Below, piece by piece: positions 11,991 through 24,942 of a stretch of 64,000 nucleotides of DNA. Position numbers and translations under genes: made by a program. Every line of letters begins with the position of its first letter. Position 1 is the first letter of the stretch. The notes beneath the pieces are model-generated. The model saw nothing but the letters and a program-made list of their open reading frames with translations, was not told the origin of the DNA and made no database searches. The DNA is from Amyelois transitella (Eukaryota; Arthropoda; Insecta; Lepidoptera; Pyralidae), in the NCBI RefSeq assembly GCF_032362555.1, contig NC_083507.1, forward strand, positions 9,613,001 through 9,677,000, given 5' to 3'.

Positions 11991-14900
11991 TTAGTCTACG
12001 ATCCAGTCGTCGTATGGGATCTTCTCAAGGATTTGGTCGAGAAACCGTGACATTTTCTCCGCGAGGTCCCTCTTCAGTTCAGGTTTCATTTCCTTCAACA
12101 ACTCCTGCGCATTCGTGTTGATGAACAGGTTCAATGCTGCCTCTGAATAAGAAAAATATATTTTAGGAGATTGCTAATGTTTTAAATTTGAATTAAAGCT
12201 GAAAATTTGAACTATTACTGCATTATTCATAACACTTCTTTTTGTGTGTGTGACACAACATTTTAAGTATTGTTTAATCAAATACAATGGCAATCATATG
12301 AGGCTATTCTTCCGATTATACCTTCCTTGGAGAGGAGACCTGGGTCCGCCTGACCACTATAACTATGACTACCAATGAGGATTTTACACAAAACAAATCC
12401 CGTTTGACCTGCGCTACTTTCCAGCAGAACATAACCCAGTCTGGATCATGGTTACACACATCCAGTTGTTTGAATGGGAAGGTTTCGTCTCGATAATTTC
12501 CTACAAGAACCTGGTCTATAAAATATTTCATTGCGTGTTATGTGTATTGAATAAAGCGGCAGTGAACTTAGTTTAACGTAATTTATTTGACGTCAACCAA
12601 TGTTGACAAAAACCAAAAGATATGACAATTATTAAGTGATGTTGAAATTAACAAAAATTTTGAATATTTTGACTCAGTAAAAATACATTGCCGTGGTAGC
12701 ACCGATACCCTTATCAGGTTTGCTTAATGAGGGATTATGAAACTTACGTAGGACAGAGTTGCTATTATGCAAATTCTCGACGCCCATCTGAATGTCCTTC
12801 ACGGAGAAGTCGAGTTTCAGCTGCTGCAGCTTCAGGTACGTGCGGCCGCCGCGGGAGTAAGGAGCCCCGCGGAAGTACACCTTGGCCTTTACACCATCTG
12901 TTGGGAAAAGTTTAAGATCAAGTGATTGAAAATGTTTTTGAACTATATTCGTCTAAAGATACATGTACCTTTGTACCCTCACTGTCTCTTTTCTACTGTT
13001 ATTGATTGGTTTTACTTTTATGGTGCAATAACGTGTTTTATTTATTTACGGTGAGGGAAAACATCATAACGAAACCTGCATATTCAGGCAACCGGATGTG
13101 AAGTCGCTTCGTGTAAAATCTGACTCACCTAATCTAGGATTCATGGTCAAAGGTATACCCCGGGCTCCTCTCCAGAGAGGTGAGGATGCAGCCGGGACAA
13201 GGCCAGGAGGAAGAAAAGAAAGTCTTTTATTTATCTATCTATCTATTCATGATATGTAGGAGTTTATATAGCATCACTTCTCTTGCTCATAATAGCATGT
13301 TTAGGTTGGATTCGTTGGTTGGTGCCGTGTGGTTCCCGGCACTTATACAAAAAGGAATACCATAGATATTAAGACAGGGAAACTCATTTCTCTGTACTAA
13401 GTACCGTATTCTCCCCAGTAGTCCCCACCGCCTGAGGCACGGACCAGTAGTAGCACTCCAGAGGAACGGTAGCGTGCGCGGGCGCTGATGTGCGGCCCGA
13501 ACAACGTCAGCTGGAACTGATGCGTCTCCAAGTCCGACCTGGAAGTAAGGAAACGGTATTTAGATTAGGAACTAAAGGTATAACTATGATATAAGCTGGG
13601 TTAGGCTCGTATGTTTGACATAGACGTGATTATATTTATGTAATTTCTTTTCAATAGGTATGGTGCCGTGTAACATATTCTAGTTTAGAGTCGTAGATAT
13701 GTAGCACAAACTTTTCCAATTACTATACCAAATAAATATTATACAGTACTAAGTAATTGGGTTCGTAAATTTAAAGAAAAAATATACTTACATGGGAAGG
13801 TCAAGTTTGTGATGATACTATTAGCGAAGCGACAAAGCAAACTCTATGAGATGAATAAACATTAAAATACATATAATGAAAAATATATTTTTCCTGTTTG
13901 GGTTACTTGTAGGCAGGCAAGCATCCGAACATGGACTTTGGTCAAGTTGTCAAATGTTTGGAGTTCGCATATAGGTATTTCGATCAGCAAACAATTTTTC
14001 AAAAACATTCAAGGAAGTCCCCACGGCGTGGTTGTACAGTCAACCGCATATGAAGTAGCCCTGCCTAAAAATCTGTGATGCGGTAAAAGAGGCGAATTTG
14101 CAGTGTATTTGGGTAGGTACGATGTGCTGTTACTAACCAATATGCAAATTTATTTGTTCACAGTAATGACTTGGTCTTTTGTACTTTTGTCCGTTTGACC
14201 CTGGTCGTAAACATCGGCAATATAAAGGATCTGTGTGTCACCGCCATCACTCATACTTCCGAAACGTGTGCAGAATATATTAATACGAAGAAAGAATTCT
14301 ACTATCACAACGGTAATCTTGGTGAACAGTATGTGCCAGGCACGTGTGGTTCAAACGAAGGCAATACACTCTCGTAGTCATCCTAAGCTGCCACTGATAT
14401 AGCTGAATCCTATACTGAATGTCAATGAACGAAATACATATCAACAAAAATTGTCAACACCATATAATCAACAAATAAATATTTAAAGTAATTAAAATAC
14501 AGCTTAATCAGAGGCATAAGAACCATAGAAACGCCAAATATTCTCTTTCTGTCTACCCTGCAAGAGATATGGACCTAATTATATGTATGTATTATTTTGT
14601 AGGTGGCGTTAAATTTACGCGGGCAATGCTGCCGGTAATAGCTAGTTTGCTATATGCGTGATGAAACATCAAATCTTCGTCTTTAAAAGTCTTACTAGTC
14701 TACTCTATATTCACACATAAATATAGCTTTTCTCTATAATTTTACACCTCCATTATTACTACTTACATAATACCTACTATCTTTCAAGCTGATTATCTGA
14801 TCATAGTCATTGTAACTCACCTGACGTTCGTGATGGTCATATTAGAAGCACCAGTGGCGTGGATGTCTTTGAAGGTGGCCCGGTAGCCGTCAGGGCCCCC

Positions 14901-17900
14901 GCCCAGGGCTATTGATAGCTCGTCTATAACTATCGGCTCTGACTGGAATAGAAAAAATATGGATGTGTACAAATTATCCCAAGTGTCTTTCGATAAAAAA
15001 ACAGAGAGGCAGAAATAAATCAACGCGAATAAAACTGGACGTATCAATTTCACATCTTCGGTACATTTGCTACAAAATCCCAAAAAGTAGTTATAAGTAG
15101 TTTTAGTTTATAACAGGCATAATTGCATACAGGCATAACTTCATACATACATACATGGTCACGTCTATATCCCTTGTGGGGTAGACAGAGCCAACAGTTC
15201 AGCCACGTTCAGCTATTTGGCTTAATTATAGAATTGGGATTCAAACAGTGACAGGTTGCTAGCCCATCGCCTAAAAAGAATCCACACGGCACCCAGGGAT
15301 AACTTTGATAACACTTAATACAAAGAAATGAGTTTCCTTGTCTTATTATCTATGGTAATGGTAACACAATTATTTTATATTAAAAAACGTGAATATTCTG
15401 AGAACAATTCATAAAAATCGCTAATGCAAATTACTTCATGTAATGTGTTCTTAGACCGGTCAATTAAAAAATGCAAAGCTTAAGGCTAACGGACGGATAG
15501 ATAATGCAAACATTTTTATAGACATACATACATATTTGTTCCTTAAAAATATATTTTCCGTGTACTTACCTATTACGAAATTTGACCATGAAAAGAGCAA
15601 TGCTTGCTTTAACTAAATGTAAATAGATTTTACTTGAATTATTTATCATTCTAAAGGATTCAGGGAGGCGAAAAAGTCAACACTATTAGTATACCGTAAA
15701 AATATTATACCTAGTTAACACTTAAAACTTAGTATCGATCATGGTATTGAAATAAAAAACGTCTCTTTAAAATAGAGTAAGGGATTCAGCATTACGTTAG
15801 GTTTTTATAAAGTAAAAAATATTGTATCGATTAAAGTTGCGTGACTACCTGCTTAATTAATTGATACTCAATCTAGATCTTTCAGCAGAGATATTCTATT
15901 GCCTTATTACTATTTCTGTCTTCAGACAAGGCTACTAGAATTTTTTTTAATGTCTTAACTAAGTATTTTTTTAAGATTCATCGAACTTGGTGTGACAAAT
16001 AAGATATAACTTCCTAAGGGATGAATCTGGAAATCTAACGCACTCAACTAAGTAGGTATATATTTTATTTATTATGTTTTAAGTTTTCAGTCAGCAGGGA
16101 CAAGATGGATGCAAGTGGCACAGAGCCGCGATGAATGGCGTAGTTTGAAGGAGGCCTACACCCAAGGGGTAGAGACGGGCTGAAGAGAGAGAGAGAGAGA
16201 GAGAAGTTTTCAGTCAGAAATAGAAGTAATTATAGTGGGTTATCTATACCGTCTAACAAGAAGTGGAGGCTTAATGCCTGTTTTCACCAACGAGTCCCTA
16301 ACTTACCTCTAAGTATTACCTAGATTAAAATCGGCAAAAAAATAATTTTCGCCAGATGCATGTAGAAACATACAGACTGACAGAAGGCATAAATAGAAAA
16401 AGAATACTTTTTCTTGTTCTGTTGGTCAAAATAAAAGTGTTCACGAGGTTTAAGTTCACTGCGAACAACTAGTTTATGATGTGTAAGGATTTTCTTTTTT
16501 TTCTTCTCATAGGAATAGGATATGTGTCAGTACCTCTTCAATGCCGAGCTCGGGTGCTCCGCCCTTGAGGTACTCGATGAGGCTGTTGAAGCTGCGGAGC
16601 AAGCACGCGTCCACGTTGGGGTCCCGTCGGGAGCAGCGACCCCCAAACATGTCTGGAAAATAAATAAATACATACATACTTACATATAGTCACGTCTATA
16701 TCCCTTGCAGGATAGGGTTGAAGAGACTGATAGGCCACGTTTAGCTGTTTTATGATGGAATTAAGATTCAAGATTCAAGATACAGGTTGCTAGCCCATCG
16801 CCTTCAAGAAAAATCCTAAGCTATAATAATAAATAAATAAGCCTATCCGTTAGTCGCTTTTTACGACATCCATGGGAAAGAGATGGAGTGGTCCTATTCT
16901 ATTTATTATTGATGCCGGAAATCACACGGCAAAATAAATAAATAAATGTAAATAAATGAATAAACAGGGTTACTGGTATCATACATAAAACCTTTTACCT
17001 ACTTGCTCAGACCATCCCACTGAACAACTTTTCCTATGAAGCCAACAACGAAATCGCGGGCCCAGGAAAAGTCACCTTGGATTGGGTGAGTCGGGTATTA
17101 CACGAAGCTACTCTCGTCCCGACTGACCTACGCAACCTTTGCAATGTAACAAAGGGGTGAAGTTAGGGTGCGAATACCGAAAAGTAGCCTATATCTTTTT
17201 CTAAGGTCTATACTTGTCCCAAGTTTCATCAAAGCGGTTCAGTGGTTTGACTGTGATGAGGAAACGAACAAACTTTCGAATTTATAGTATTAGTTGGGAT
17301 TGGGACAATTGCTTGTTTGTTGGTTTGAACTCGAAGCTGAAGCCGCGCGAAAATACTTGTTATTATATATCGTGAATAGTCTTAGAACGGTTATCTTTAT
17401 GTAATTAATTCTAACGCGGACGAACTCGGTCAACGAGTATGTAGATTGGTCAGCTGTGCTCAAGAGTTCAAATTTTAGGGTTGGGATTGCCTTGATTTTT
17501 ATTTTATTTTATTAAAAACTTATTTATTACGTCTCAATCCCTGATGGGGTAGACAGAGCCAACAGTCTTGATATGGCTAAGAAGCTACGTTCAGTTGCAT
17601 GGCTTTATGATAGAATTGCTATTCAGATAGTGACAGGGTTGCTAGCACATCGCCTTTAAGAACAATATCAAGCATGTCAAGCTTTTTTAAAGCGTTTCCC
17701 TTGATTGAATTTTTTTTTTAATTTACATCTATTTAATTAATTAATTTGTCTTTTAAAAATGAACTTCTATGGAGTTGGGTTGGGTTGAGTTGGGTGGACT
17801 TAGGTACTTGTGTATGGGTATGTGTTAGTCTGTGACAACCCTATATAGCTTTCCTCTGTCTATTATTTGTATTCAAGTGGCAATCGGATAACGGTTCTCA

Positions 17901-20900
17901 TCGTCATTCACAGTTCGAGCAGTGAAAACAATGGGTTCACGCGATCCATGGTACTATAGAATTTTCAAGAAATTTTCCTAAACCTATAGGAAATTTTCTT
18001 TGATGTTTCAAATGAATTATCTATAACTATGGATAATTACAATTATAATTTTATAATTTATGGACTAAATTTGTAATCTGTGTTAATAGTGAAGTTGGGC
18101 TTGTCTTTGAATACAGGTTAGATTCTCGGTCAGGTTGCCTACACAATTGGAAATAATGTTTTTTTCTTTTGTAACGTTGATTTTGGTTATACGAGTATCT
18201 ATTATACTGATACATAATTGATTTCCCCAGACGACAGACAGACCAAAAAAATCTTGCTTTCTATCATTATTTTTAAGCGTCCCACTGTCCATTTCAGTCA
18301 CTCTAAAATTATGAAGAGTAGAGTGTAACTTTGTTTTTTTTTTCTCTTAGAAACTTGTTTTACATTATAAGCCATACAGCTGTGTGTGGCTTTTCGTTCT
18401 TTTCAAGAAAAGAAGAATCCCAAGTTTATTAATTTTTATAAATCGTAAATCATACCTTTAAAGTTACGTTGCGGGTGTTAGAGGCTTTGTGTATACCATG
18501 GGCGAAGACCGAAGCCCCAAAGAAGAAGTGGTGGGCTGATAGCCGCTTAATACTAGTAATTAAACTTGGTTTATCACGGACTTTACGATTTATAAAAAAT
18601 TATAAACTTGGGATTCTTCTTGTTTAGAAAAGAACGAAAGGCCACGCACAGCTGTATGGCTTATAATGGAATTGAGATTACGTATCCATACCCTAGTTTT
18701 ATGTATGAAAAAATTAAGTTGTGAAAACAATTTCTTACACAGTTAAACATTTGTTTCTATAATTTTATCTCACAATGAAAATAAATAGAGATGCGTTCCA
18801 GTATAAAGGTCCTCTTAGAATTTCATAGAAAAAAGGCCTCAATATAGAACTTGTTCCTTAAGACTTGAGTGTTGGGTCCTGTTGGTAGGACAAGCTCGAC
18901 ACCTGCCAGGTGAATGACCTTCAACGGGCCCTCGTCCCTGAATCGATGGCAACTTGGCAAAAGTAATATAAAGATTGTTGGCGATCCCCTCGCATCAGTG
19001 AAATAATCGAACAAAATTTTGAATAACACGTCACAAACAAAATTGTCACATTTCGATTTGTTTATATTTAGGTAAGTACTTAAAAAAGAATCTATTAAAT
19101 TTAAATCTCAATTCTATCATTAAGCCAAACAGCTGAACGTGGCCTTTGTAAGACTGTTGGCTCTGTCTATCCCGCAAGGGATATACATGTGATTATATAT
19201 ATGTTTGTATTTAAGAATATTTTGATCATGTGATAAAATATTAATTTTTGATGGATCAGCTAAAAGGTATTTTGCGAACAAAAAAGTGTGCTTCTTCACA
19301 AAGTACCTAACAATATCGGCATAAGACAAATGATTTTTTATCCTTAATAAGTGGGACGGATTAAGTATGCAGTATGCAGTTGTTCACCCAGACATTATCT
19401 ATAATCAGGACATACTTAATTAGCATACAAGTATAAATATCTCTTACAAATAAGTATGTAATTCGCCTTAGGTCTTGACCGCAATTCTAGAAATTATCAT
19501 TGCGTGCTAATCTAGCTGACTTCTGTTCGTATAATGAATGAATACAGGCGATGAATATAGCTGAGAAAAATGTTTATTCTTTCCCGCGGGAATTACGGGA
19601 AATAATAATAAGGGAGTATTTTACTGGTGGGTGTAGCTACATACCATGTATTAAGTCTCTAGACCTAGCGTTTTGGTTTGTCCGTCGATATTTTAGTCAA
19701 TCAGTCAGTCCGAGTTCTCTTTCATGTTGAGACAAACCCCGGTCAAAACTTGGTCTTAGTAAATGTCTGGGCTGGGGTTTGTCTCCATGGGAATGATTAC
19801 GGATCCGTTCTAAACAAGGATTTCCAAACCTAAGTTTTTTTTAAATTATGTCAGTATATAAATTTCGTTCAGAAAAATAAGAGTGAGAGCTAGTTATCGC
19901 ATTTTGAAAGTTATGATACAAAAATGTTATAGTTTAAACTTAGCTAGGTATTTAATGTGACGAAGTCTTCTTATAGAATGCATTTACGGCACAAATAAGA
20001 CGGATTAAGATAGCTCCAAAATAAGTTTAATATTATAAAATTATTATCTGGCACAAAATCCACAAATTTCTGGAAATTTCCCACTTAAAAGGTCAAAGGA
20101 AATAGCCAGGGTTTTGACGAATGACTTCTAACAACGGATCATCTGTGACCTCATAACATTGTGTTATTTTTTGTGTTTTTTCATAACCTTTGAATTATTC
20201 AAGGTATTTACCCGAAGTCCTAAAAGAGAACTTTGGTAAGTACAAATGGCGGCAAATATGACACTGTAGTCATAAAGCCTTTGAAATAAAGGAAAGATGT
20301 ATTACAACTACATATGTTCATGTGTTTTACGTCTACAAGTAATACATTGCAACTTTATAACAGAAGATTTGCTGCTACCATTTATAAAAGTACACAAGAG
20401 TCTTTTATAAAAAGGTCAGCATTTTGCCATACGATGATATGTAAAGAAATTTCAATAAATCGTATAACAATTTGCCTTGTTTAAGCTGTGTGTATTACTG
20501 TAAGTTTTGTGGAAATATGTTCAGGTGTTAAGAGTAACAAATTTTTACATACTAAAATATAATTAAAAAAATGTCGACTTTATAACATTACTAGAAAGTA
20601 GTACCTAAACGATATTTGATAACGGATCTCGATAATCTCCTTATCTTTAAGTCTTAAGTTTGAAAGCCTTTAATGGAGTTGATATAATTTTTACAGACGT
20701 CGAACCAGATTTTATTGTGCCTGGCATAGGCGGCATGACCAGACATTTATTTCCTAGATAGCTTACACTACATACGAATAATTACGTGTTTATCCCTTAC
20801 GGGGTAGACAGATCCGAAAGCCTCTATGTAATCTTGCACGATGTCGTGATAATAACTGTAATTAACAGACAGATAGAGTCGCACCATCCCCGTTACAAAA

Positions 20901-23325
20901 CGCATTTCTCTACTTTCTCGGTCTTCCGTATTTACAATTTACGTAATATTTGCGACAGGGCTGCCACTGACAATAAGTATCATTAAGTTTACATACCTTT
21001 TAAGTATTTTTATTTGTAGCCCGAATAAAGTAGGTAGTACCAATTATAACTCGAATCTTAGACTAACAAAGCTTTTGTAAGTATTTTTGGTTAATGGGTT
21101 AGACAGGGTATTAGTAGTCTCAAAAACACAATGCAGTTTACATTGTGTAGTTGATATTTCAAAGTTGTTACGAAAACTGTAAAAACAAGAGTCTCTGATG
21201 ATATTCAAGTTACGATAACTAATAAGGTTATCCCGAAAAATGAGTGCAATCCTTAAACTTCGCCAGCCAACTCGCAAATAATATTTTTTTGTGTTCACAC
21301 ATCATCCACCATCTATCTGGTACTTTTCCGGTTGCGTCCAATGTGCATGGCATCATCTTATGATCTTTATGCGAGAGTGAGTAACTTGAATATTACTGTC
21401 TAGGTAGATGAAATACATATTTTTTTCTAATGATTCGTAAAATCTTTTTACTGACGGGGCTCCTGTACCTATTCCCACGTGAGTGCGGGATTGGCACCAA
21501 GTGTGCCTTCCCAGTAAAACCCTTCCGTTTCCACCCTTCTTGCCACTTTAAGAGTTTTTCTATCTCGATATAGTGGCAACCCTGGCGAGCACTCGAAGCG
21601 AGAAATAACACTCATTTGTGACTGAGGCGCGTGCCTTGTGGTTTAGCTCATATTAATTATAGCTGCAAATGCTGTAACGTTCGAGGAGAATTACTGGAAG
21701 CTTATTTACTTTTCCAACATAATGAAGTTGTAAAAAAAATTATACCTAAAGTGATTCACCTGCCCTAAGTATAAAAAACAGTATCGTTAGAGAAATTTAA
21801 TCATTGGGCCCGGAATCCCTGCTCCCCACACCCTACAGGAATTTTTAATACACGTTTCTTTTCTCGGAACCGGCTTGACTTTAAAACAATTTTTGACAAA
21901 TCTTTCTGATATTTAATTTAATGATTTATTGCGTGAAAGCAAACGATTATTAATTATAATTAGGTATAATTAATTGTAACTACCTAATAACTTGTATATT
22001 TTCCTTAATTAAATTGTGGTTCCCGGCACCAATACAAAAAATTATAGGACCACCCCATCTCTTTCCCATGGAATTCGTAAAAGACGACTAAGAGATAAAC
22101 TTGGGATTCTTTTTTTGGGCGATGGGCTGGCAACCTGTCACAATTTGAATCTTAATTCATCAATCATTAAGCCACACAGCTGAACGTGGCCTTATAGGCC
22201 ACGTTCAGCTGTGTGGTTTAATGATTGATGTGTGGCGGCTGTGTAGTGTGGTGTGCTTCTTTTTAAGGCTCTGTCAACCCCGCAAGGGATATAGACGTGA
22301 CTATATGTAGGTATGCATGTATTTATTCACTATAGACTTAAAAAATAAAACGATGCAAGAAAGTGCACAAAAAGTAACAAAACAAGTGAAAGTGTCACTT
22401 GGACTTTCACACTGCCGATGTTGAGTTATAAAATTTATCAAGGAGAGTATGCCGTAGTGATGTACTGTGTGTGATATGTGACATTAACGTAGAACAAATT
22501 CTTTTTAATGTCGTCCTTCTTAGTTTTTATCGTATTACCTATAGCAGAAAATGAGAAAGACGCGAATTTAGTCTACATGCCTTTGACCTCAATCCAAAAG
22601 TGAGTAAATCAGGTAATTACACAAATGGAATCTCCTCTATTATGGCTTCTAGTAGTCCCGTGCGATATTCAGGGAAAAGAGATTTAAGTTCCCAATTTTT
22701 TCTACAGATTTTAATTTATTAAATTGTGTTAGTTAATCTTGCAAAAGACTTAATTTTTTTTTCTGTCGATAAAGACAGATTGACTGGTAGAAGATAAAGC
22801 TTTTTTGCATTGTTACAAAAATGTATCAAGGCTCAATATGGTTTAAAAGAAAATGTTTACTAAGGTTGATCATTAGTTACAAATTAATTTTATCTTATAA
22901 AATTCATCTAGTAAATTTGAGATTTCAGTCACTAAAATTATTATTTTTTTTATAAAAACATCTGAAAAACATATTATATCAGGAAACATCATATCAGGAA
23001 AAATATTTTTTATTTAGTTTCCGGGTCTTTAGCTTCGAACTCGCTTGCAGGATAAATAAAAAAAACAAAACAAGCAACATATAAATAAACTATTTCTTTT
23101 AAGTTATCCGTATTTTAACTGTAACAAGCCCTAAAAGTTCAAAGCCAACTAATATAGTAACCGTATTACCTACTTAATTTTACAAATGAAGAGAAATAAA
23201 TAAAATGACACGAATAAGCCACACCAGTCTGTCTACTTTCTTCTAAGATATAACTTACGTGTATTTGAAGCGCCCGGCGCGAACACAGCCGCTAACATTA
23301 AAAATAACACAAAATACTTTTCCAT
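11991..23325 (-). CDS. Takeout/JHBP-family secreted protein (gene B), 6 exons, 247 aa
   Basis: Second complete takeout/JHBP-type carrier. Exons in coding order are 23259-23325, 16534-16652, 14821-14942, 13405-13538, 12748-12897 and 11991-12142. All junctions are GT-AG, phases join cleanly, and the total is 744 nt. Residues 1-18 are the signal peptide (MEKYFVLFLMLAAVFAPG). Cys29 and Cys39 form the conserved pair (CSRRDPNVDAC). GGAPELGIEE replaces the usual GIPELG block, and GGGDYWGEYDG/VKAKVYFRG matches the middle of the family fold. The C-terminal exon is amphipathic helical (LLKEMKPELKRDLAEKM…) as expected. Intron 1 is 6.6 kb and packed with repeats. The coding exons are GC-richer than their surroundings. 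The ligand and expression site cannot be told from sequence. Confidence 0.87.
13045..13215 (+). repeat. Dispersed repeat, family 2, in gene B intron 4
   Basis: Carries ACGGTGAGGGAAAACATC, GTCGCTTCGTGTAAAA, TACCCCGGGCTCCTCTCCAG and GGCCAGGAGGAAG. These are the same ordered blocks as at 46975-47145 and 49405-49630. A family 1 end fragment (GGTGCCGTGTGGTTCCCGGC) follows at about 13320-13342. Confidence 0.65.
15146..15298 (+). repeat. Dispersed repeat, family 1, internally deleted
   Basis: Has the TACATACATACATGGTCACG start, the GGGGTAGACAGAGCCAAC core and the CCACACGGCACC end. The blocks between AGCCCATCGCC and the end are missing. It lies in gene B intron 2. Confidence 0.65.
16085..16205 (+). 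repeat. 3' relic of a retroelement with (GA)n tail
   Basis: GGAGGCCTACACCCAAGGGG followed by GACGGGCTGAAG and a (GA)n run at 16183-16205. It resembles the 3' end of lepidopteran RTE-type LINE reverse-transcriptase genes, which often finish GAAGGAGGCCTACACCCAA… and a short microsatellite. The frame is broken by stops. The family assignment is from memory. Confidence 0.4.
16664..16932 (+). repeat. Dispersed repeat, family 1, near full length
   Basis: Runs from CATACATACTTACATATAGT and CACGTCTATATCCCTTGCAG through TTTTTACGACATCCATGGGA to CACACGGC. It lies in gene B intron 1, starting only 12 bp beyond the acceptor side of exon 2. Confidence 0.7.
17145..17300 (+). repeat. Degraded dispersed repeat, family 4
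   Basis: Shows AGTAGCCTATATCTTTTTCT, AAGTTTCATCAAAGCGGTTC and a TTATAGTATTAGTTGGGATT end. It is a diverged copy of the element also seen near 9.1, 40.0 and 41.5 kb. A family 2 fragment on the opposite strand precedes it at about 17075-17130. Confidence 0.45.
17527..17685 (+). repeat. Dispersed repeat, family 1 (5' half)
   Basis: Contains GGGGTAGACAGAGCCAACAG and AGTGACAGGGTTGCTAGCAC. Truncated after the ATCGCC block. Confidence 0.6.
18363..18668. repeat. 306-bp foldback built from family 1 sequence
   Basis: Arms 18363-18428 and 18603-18668 are imperfect inverted copies (about 66 nt each) sharing CATACAGCTGTG, TTTCGTTCTTTTC and GAATCCCAAGTTTA. Just inside lies a second inverted pair (TTTTTATAAATCGTAAA and TTTACGATTTATAAAAA). 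It lies in gene B intron 1. Confidence 0.65.
19100..19212 (-). repeat. Dispersed repeat, family 1 (partial)
   Basis: Reverse orientation: AAGCCAAACAGCTGAACGTG, GACTGTTGGCTCTGTCTATC and a CCCGCAAGGGATATACATG end. Confidence 0.6.
22016..22330 (-). repeat. Dispersed repeat, family 1, with internal 33-bp inverted duplication
   Basis: Nearly full-length reverse copy from TGTGGTTCCCGGCACC to CAAGGGATATAGACGTGACT. Inside it, 22159-22191 and 22197-22229 are inverted copies with one mismatch and a 5-bp loop, forming a strong hairpin. It lies in gene B intron 1. Confidence 0.7.
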
Positions 23326-24942
23326 TTTTAAATTTGTATAACAACACCCTCTTATTTTAGAATTAATATTTTACTTTTTTACAATCCATAAACAATAAAA
23401 ACAAAAACCGGCAAACGTGTGCCGTGCACTGCCACGGCCAGAGCAATGGTTCCGTCTGCGGCTTGGCGGATGAGCCCACTCCTTTCTATACAACTCGTGG
23501 ACCGCTAAATATTGTTTTAGTCATTTTTTTAAGGACATTGTGGTCTAAATATTCCAAAGTTTAAAGGAAAATTGCAGTTACATTATGTTGATCTATCAGT
23601 TAAAAATGTTTCATTTGCGTCATAAAGTAATTAAGAATTCAATTTTTTTTTCCATAGAGACATTTCTTAGAAATGCATTTATTCGGGCAGGAAAATCTAA
23701 AAACTCTTAAATAGTCATTAAAAAAAGATTTTTTATTTCATTTAACTCGAACTTTCCAGGTACACTTATAGCAAATAAAAGAGGATGGATGAACGGTACA
23801 ATTACATGAAATGATCTCGGGAGGGTTCCGCATTATATATTAAACTTAAGATCACGTATATTTTTTGTAATAAATACTGTGCAATGAAATAGAAAACGTC
23901 TTGAATGTGACCAAACTGAATCTACCCCTTTCTTTGACAAAAATGTAACTAAAGCACTAAAACGGTAGTTTTGAAAAATTCTACTCATAAAAGGAAGGAT
24001 TATTTTGAAATAATGCAAAGACAAAATTTCTTATTTTACTTGCCACATATTAATATCAATATAATTTTAATATTCTAACTAATAGAAATAAAAGGCTAGT
24101 ATGAGGGAACGATACTTTTGTTACGGAACTCTTAAATTAATACAGACAACGCCGAATGGTAAGCCGTTATGGAGTACACCGTTAGCTACCGGTTCAATGC
24201 AGGCGCCTTTTTTTATTTTTTATTTCCGATCGATCTCGTATCTACAACTGCCTTTGGTCCATTACTTAAGATAAATAGGTAAACAATCTTGATACGTTGA
24301 TAACTGGTTGACTAGTGGATAATGCTTCTAGCATTAAGTCACTAATTGTGCTTGATATTTGTATTTTGTACAATAAAGTTTAAATAAATAAATTACCAAG
24401 TAAATTTATAAGAATGACATGCCACAATCACTTTTGCAATATTTATAAAAATACTTAATTAGAAATGTATTTTTCAACAAAAATACGTACTTATCAAGAT
24501 TGTTTACCTTAAATCAGTTTCTAAAGTTACCTATTGAGTATTGTTTGGCGGCGGTCTTGTGTAAGACAGTAGACTCGACACATGAATCTAATCTCTGCCG
24601 TCTTTCTAATGGATTAGATATCCAAGGAAAGAAAAGGTGTGGTCCTTTTCTAATGTGCCGGGAACCACACGGAGCCGTTTATAAATACATCATGATCTAC
24701 TAAATGCTGAAATTTTTAAATTGATGTGTGTGAGGCATCTTTATGAAGCATTTTTGCGAATTGAGAGAAATATACGGTTAAAATATTATTAATTTAATAT
24801 TTTTTTCGTTTGCTATACAAAGACTATAACTAAAATAGCCAATAAAAATAGGCACGGGAATATAAATATACGTATAAAAACATAAACTGTTTGCTAGACG
24901 TAGATTTCATCTACAATTAGTATCTATGACTATTATAAAATA
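23326..24942. other. Spacer between genes B and C
   Basis: Holds the 5' flank of gene B, with a GC-rich patch at about 23405-23500 that may be its promoter or 5' UTR region, and the 3' flank of gene C. No TATA box in a clear position and no extra exon are seen. A family 1 end fragment (GTGCCGGGAACCACACGG) lies at about 24655-24672. Confidence 0.4.
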
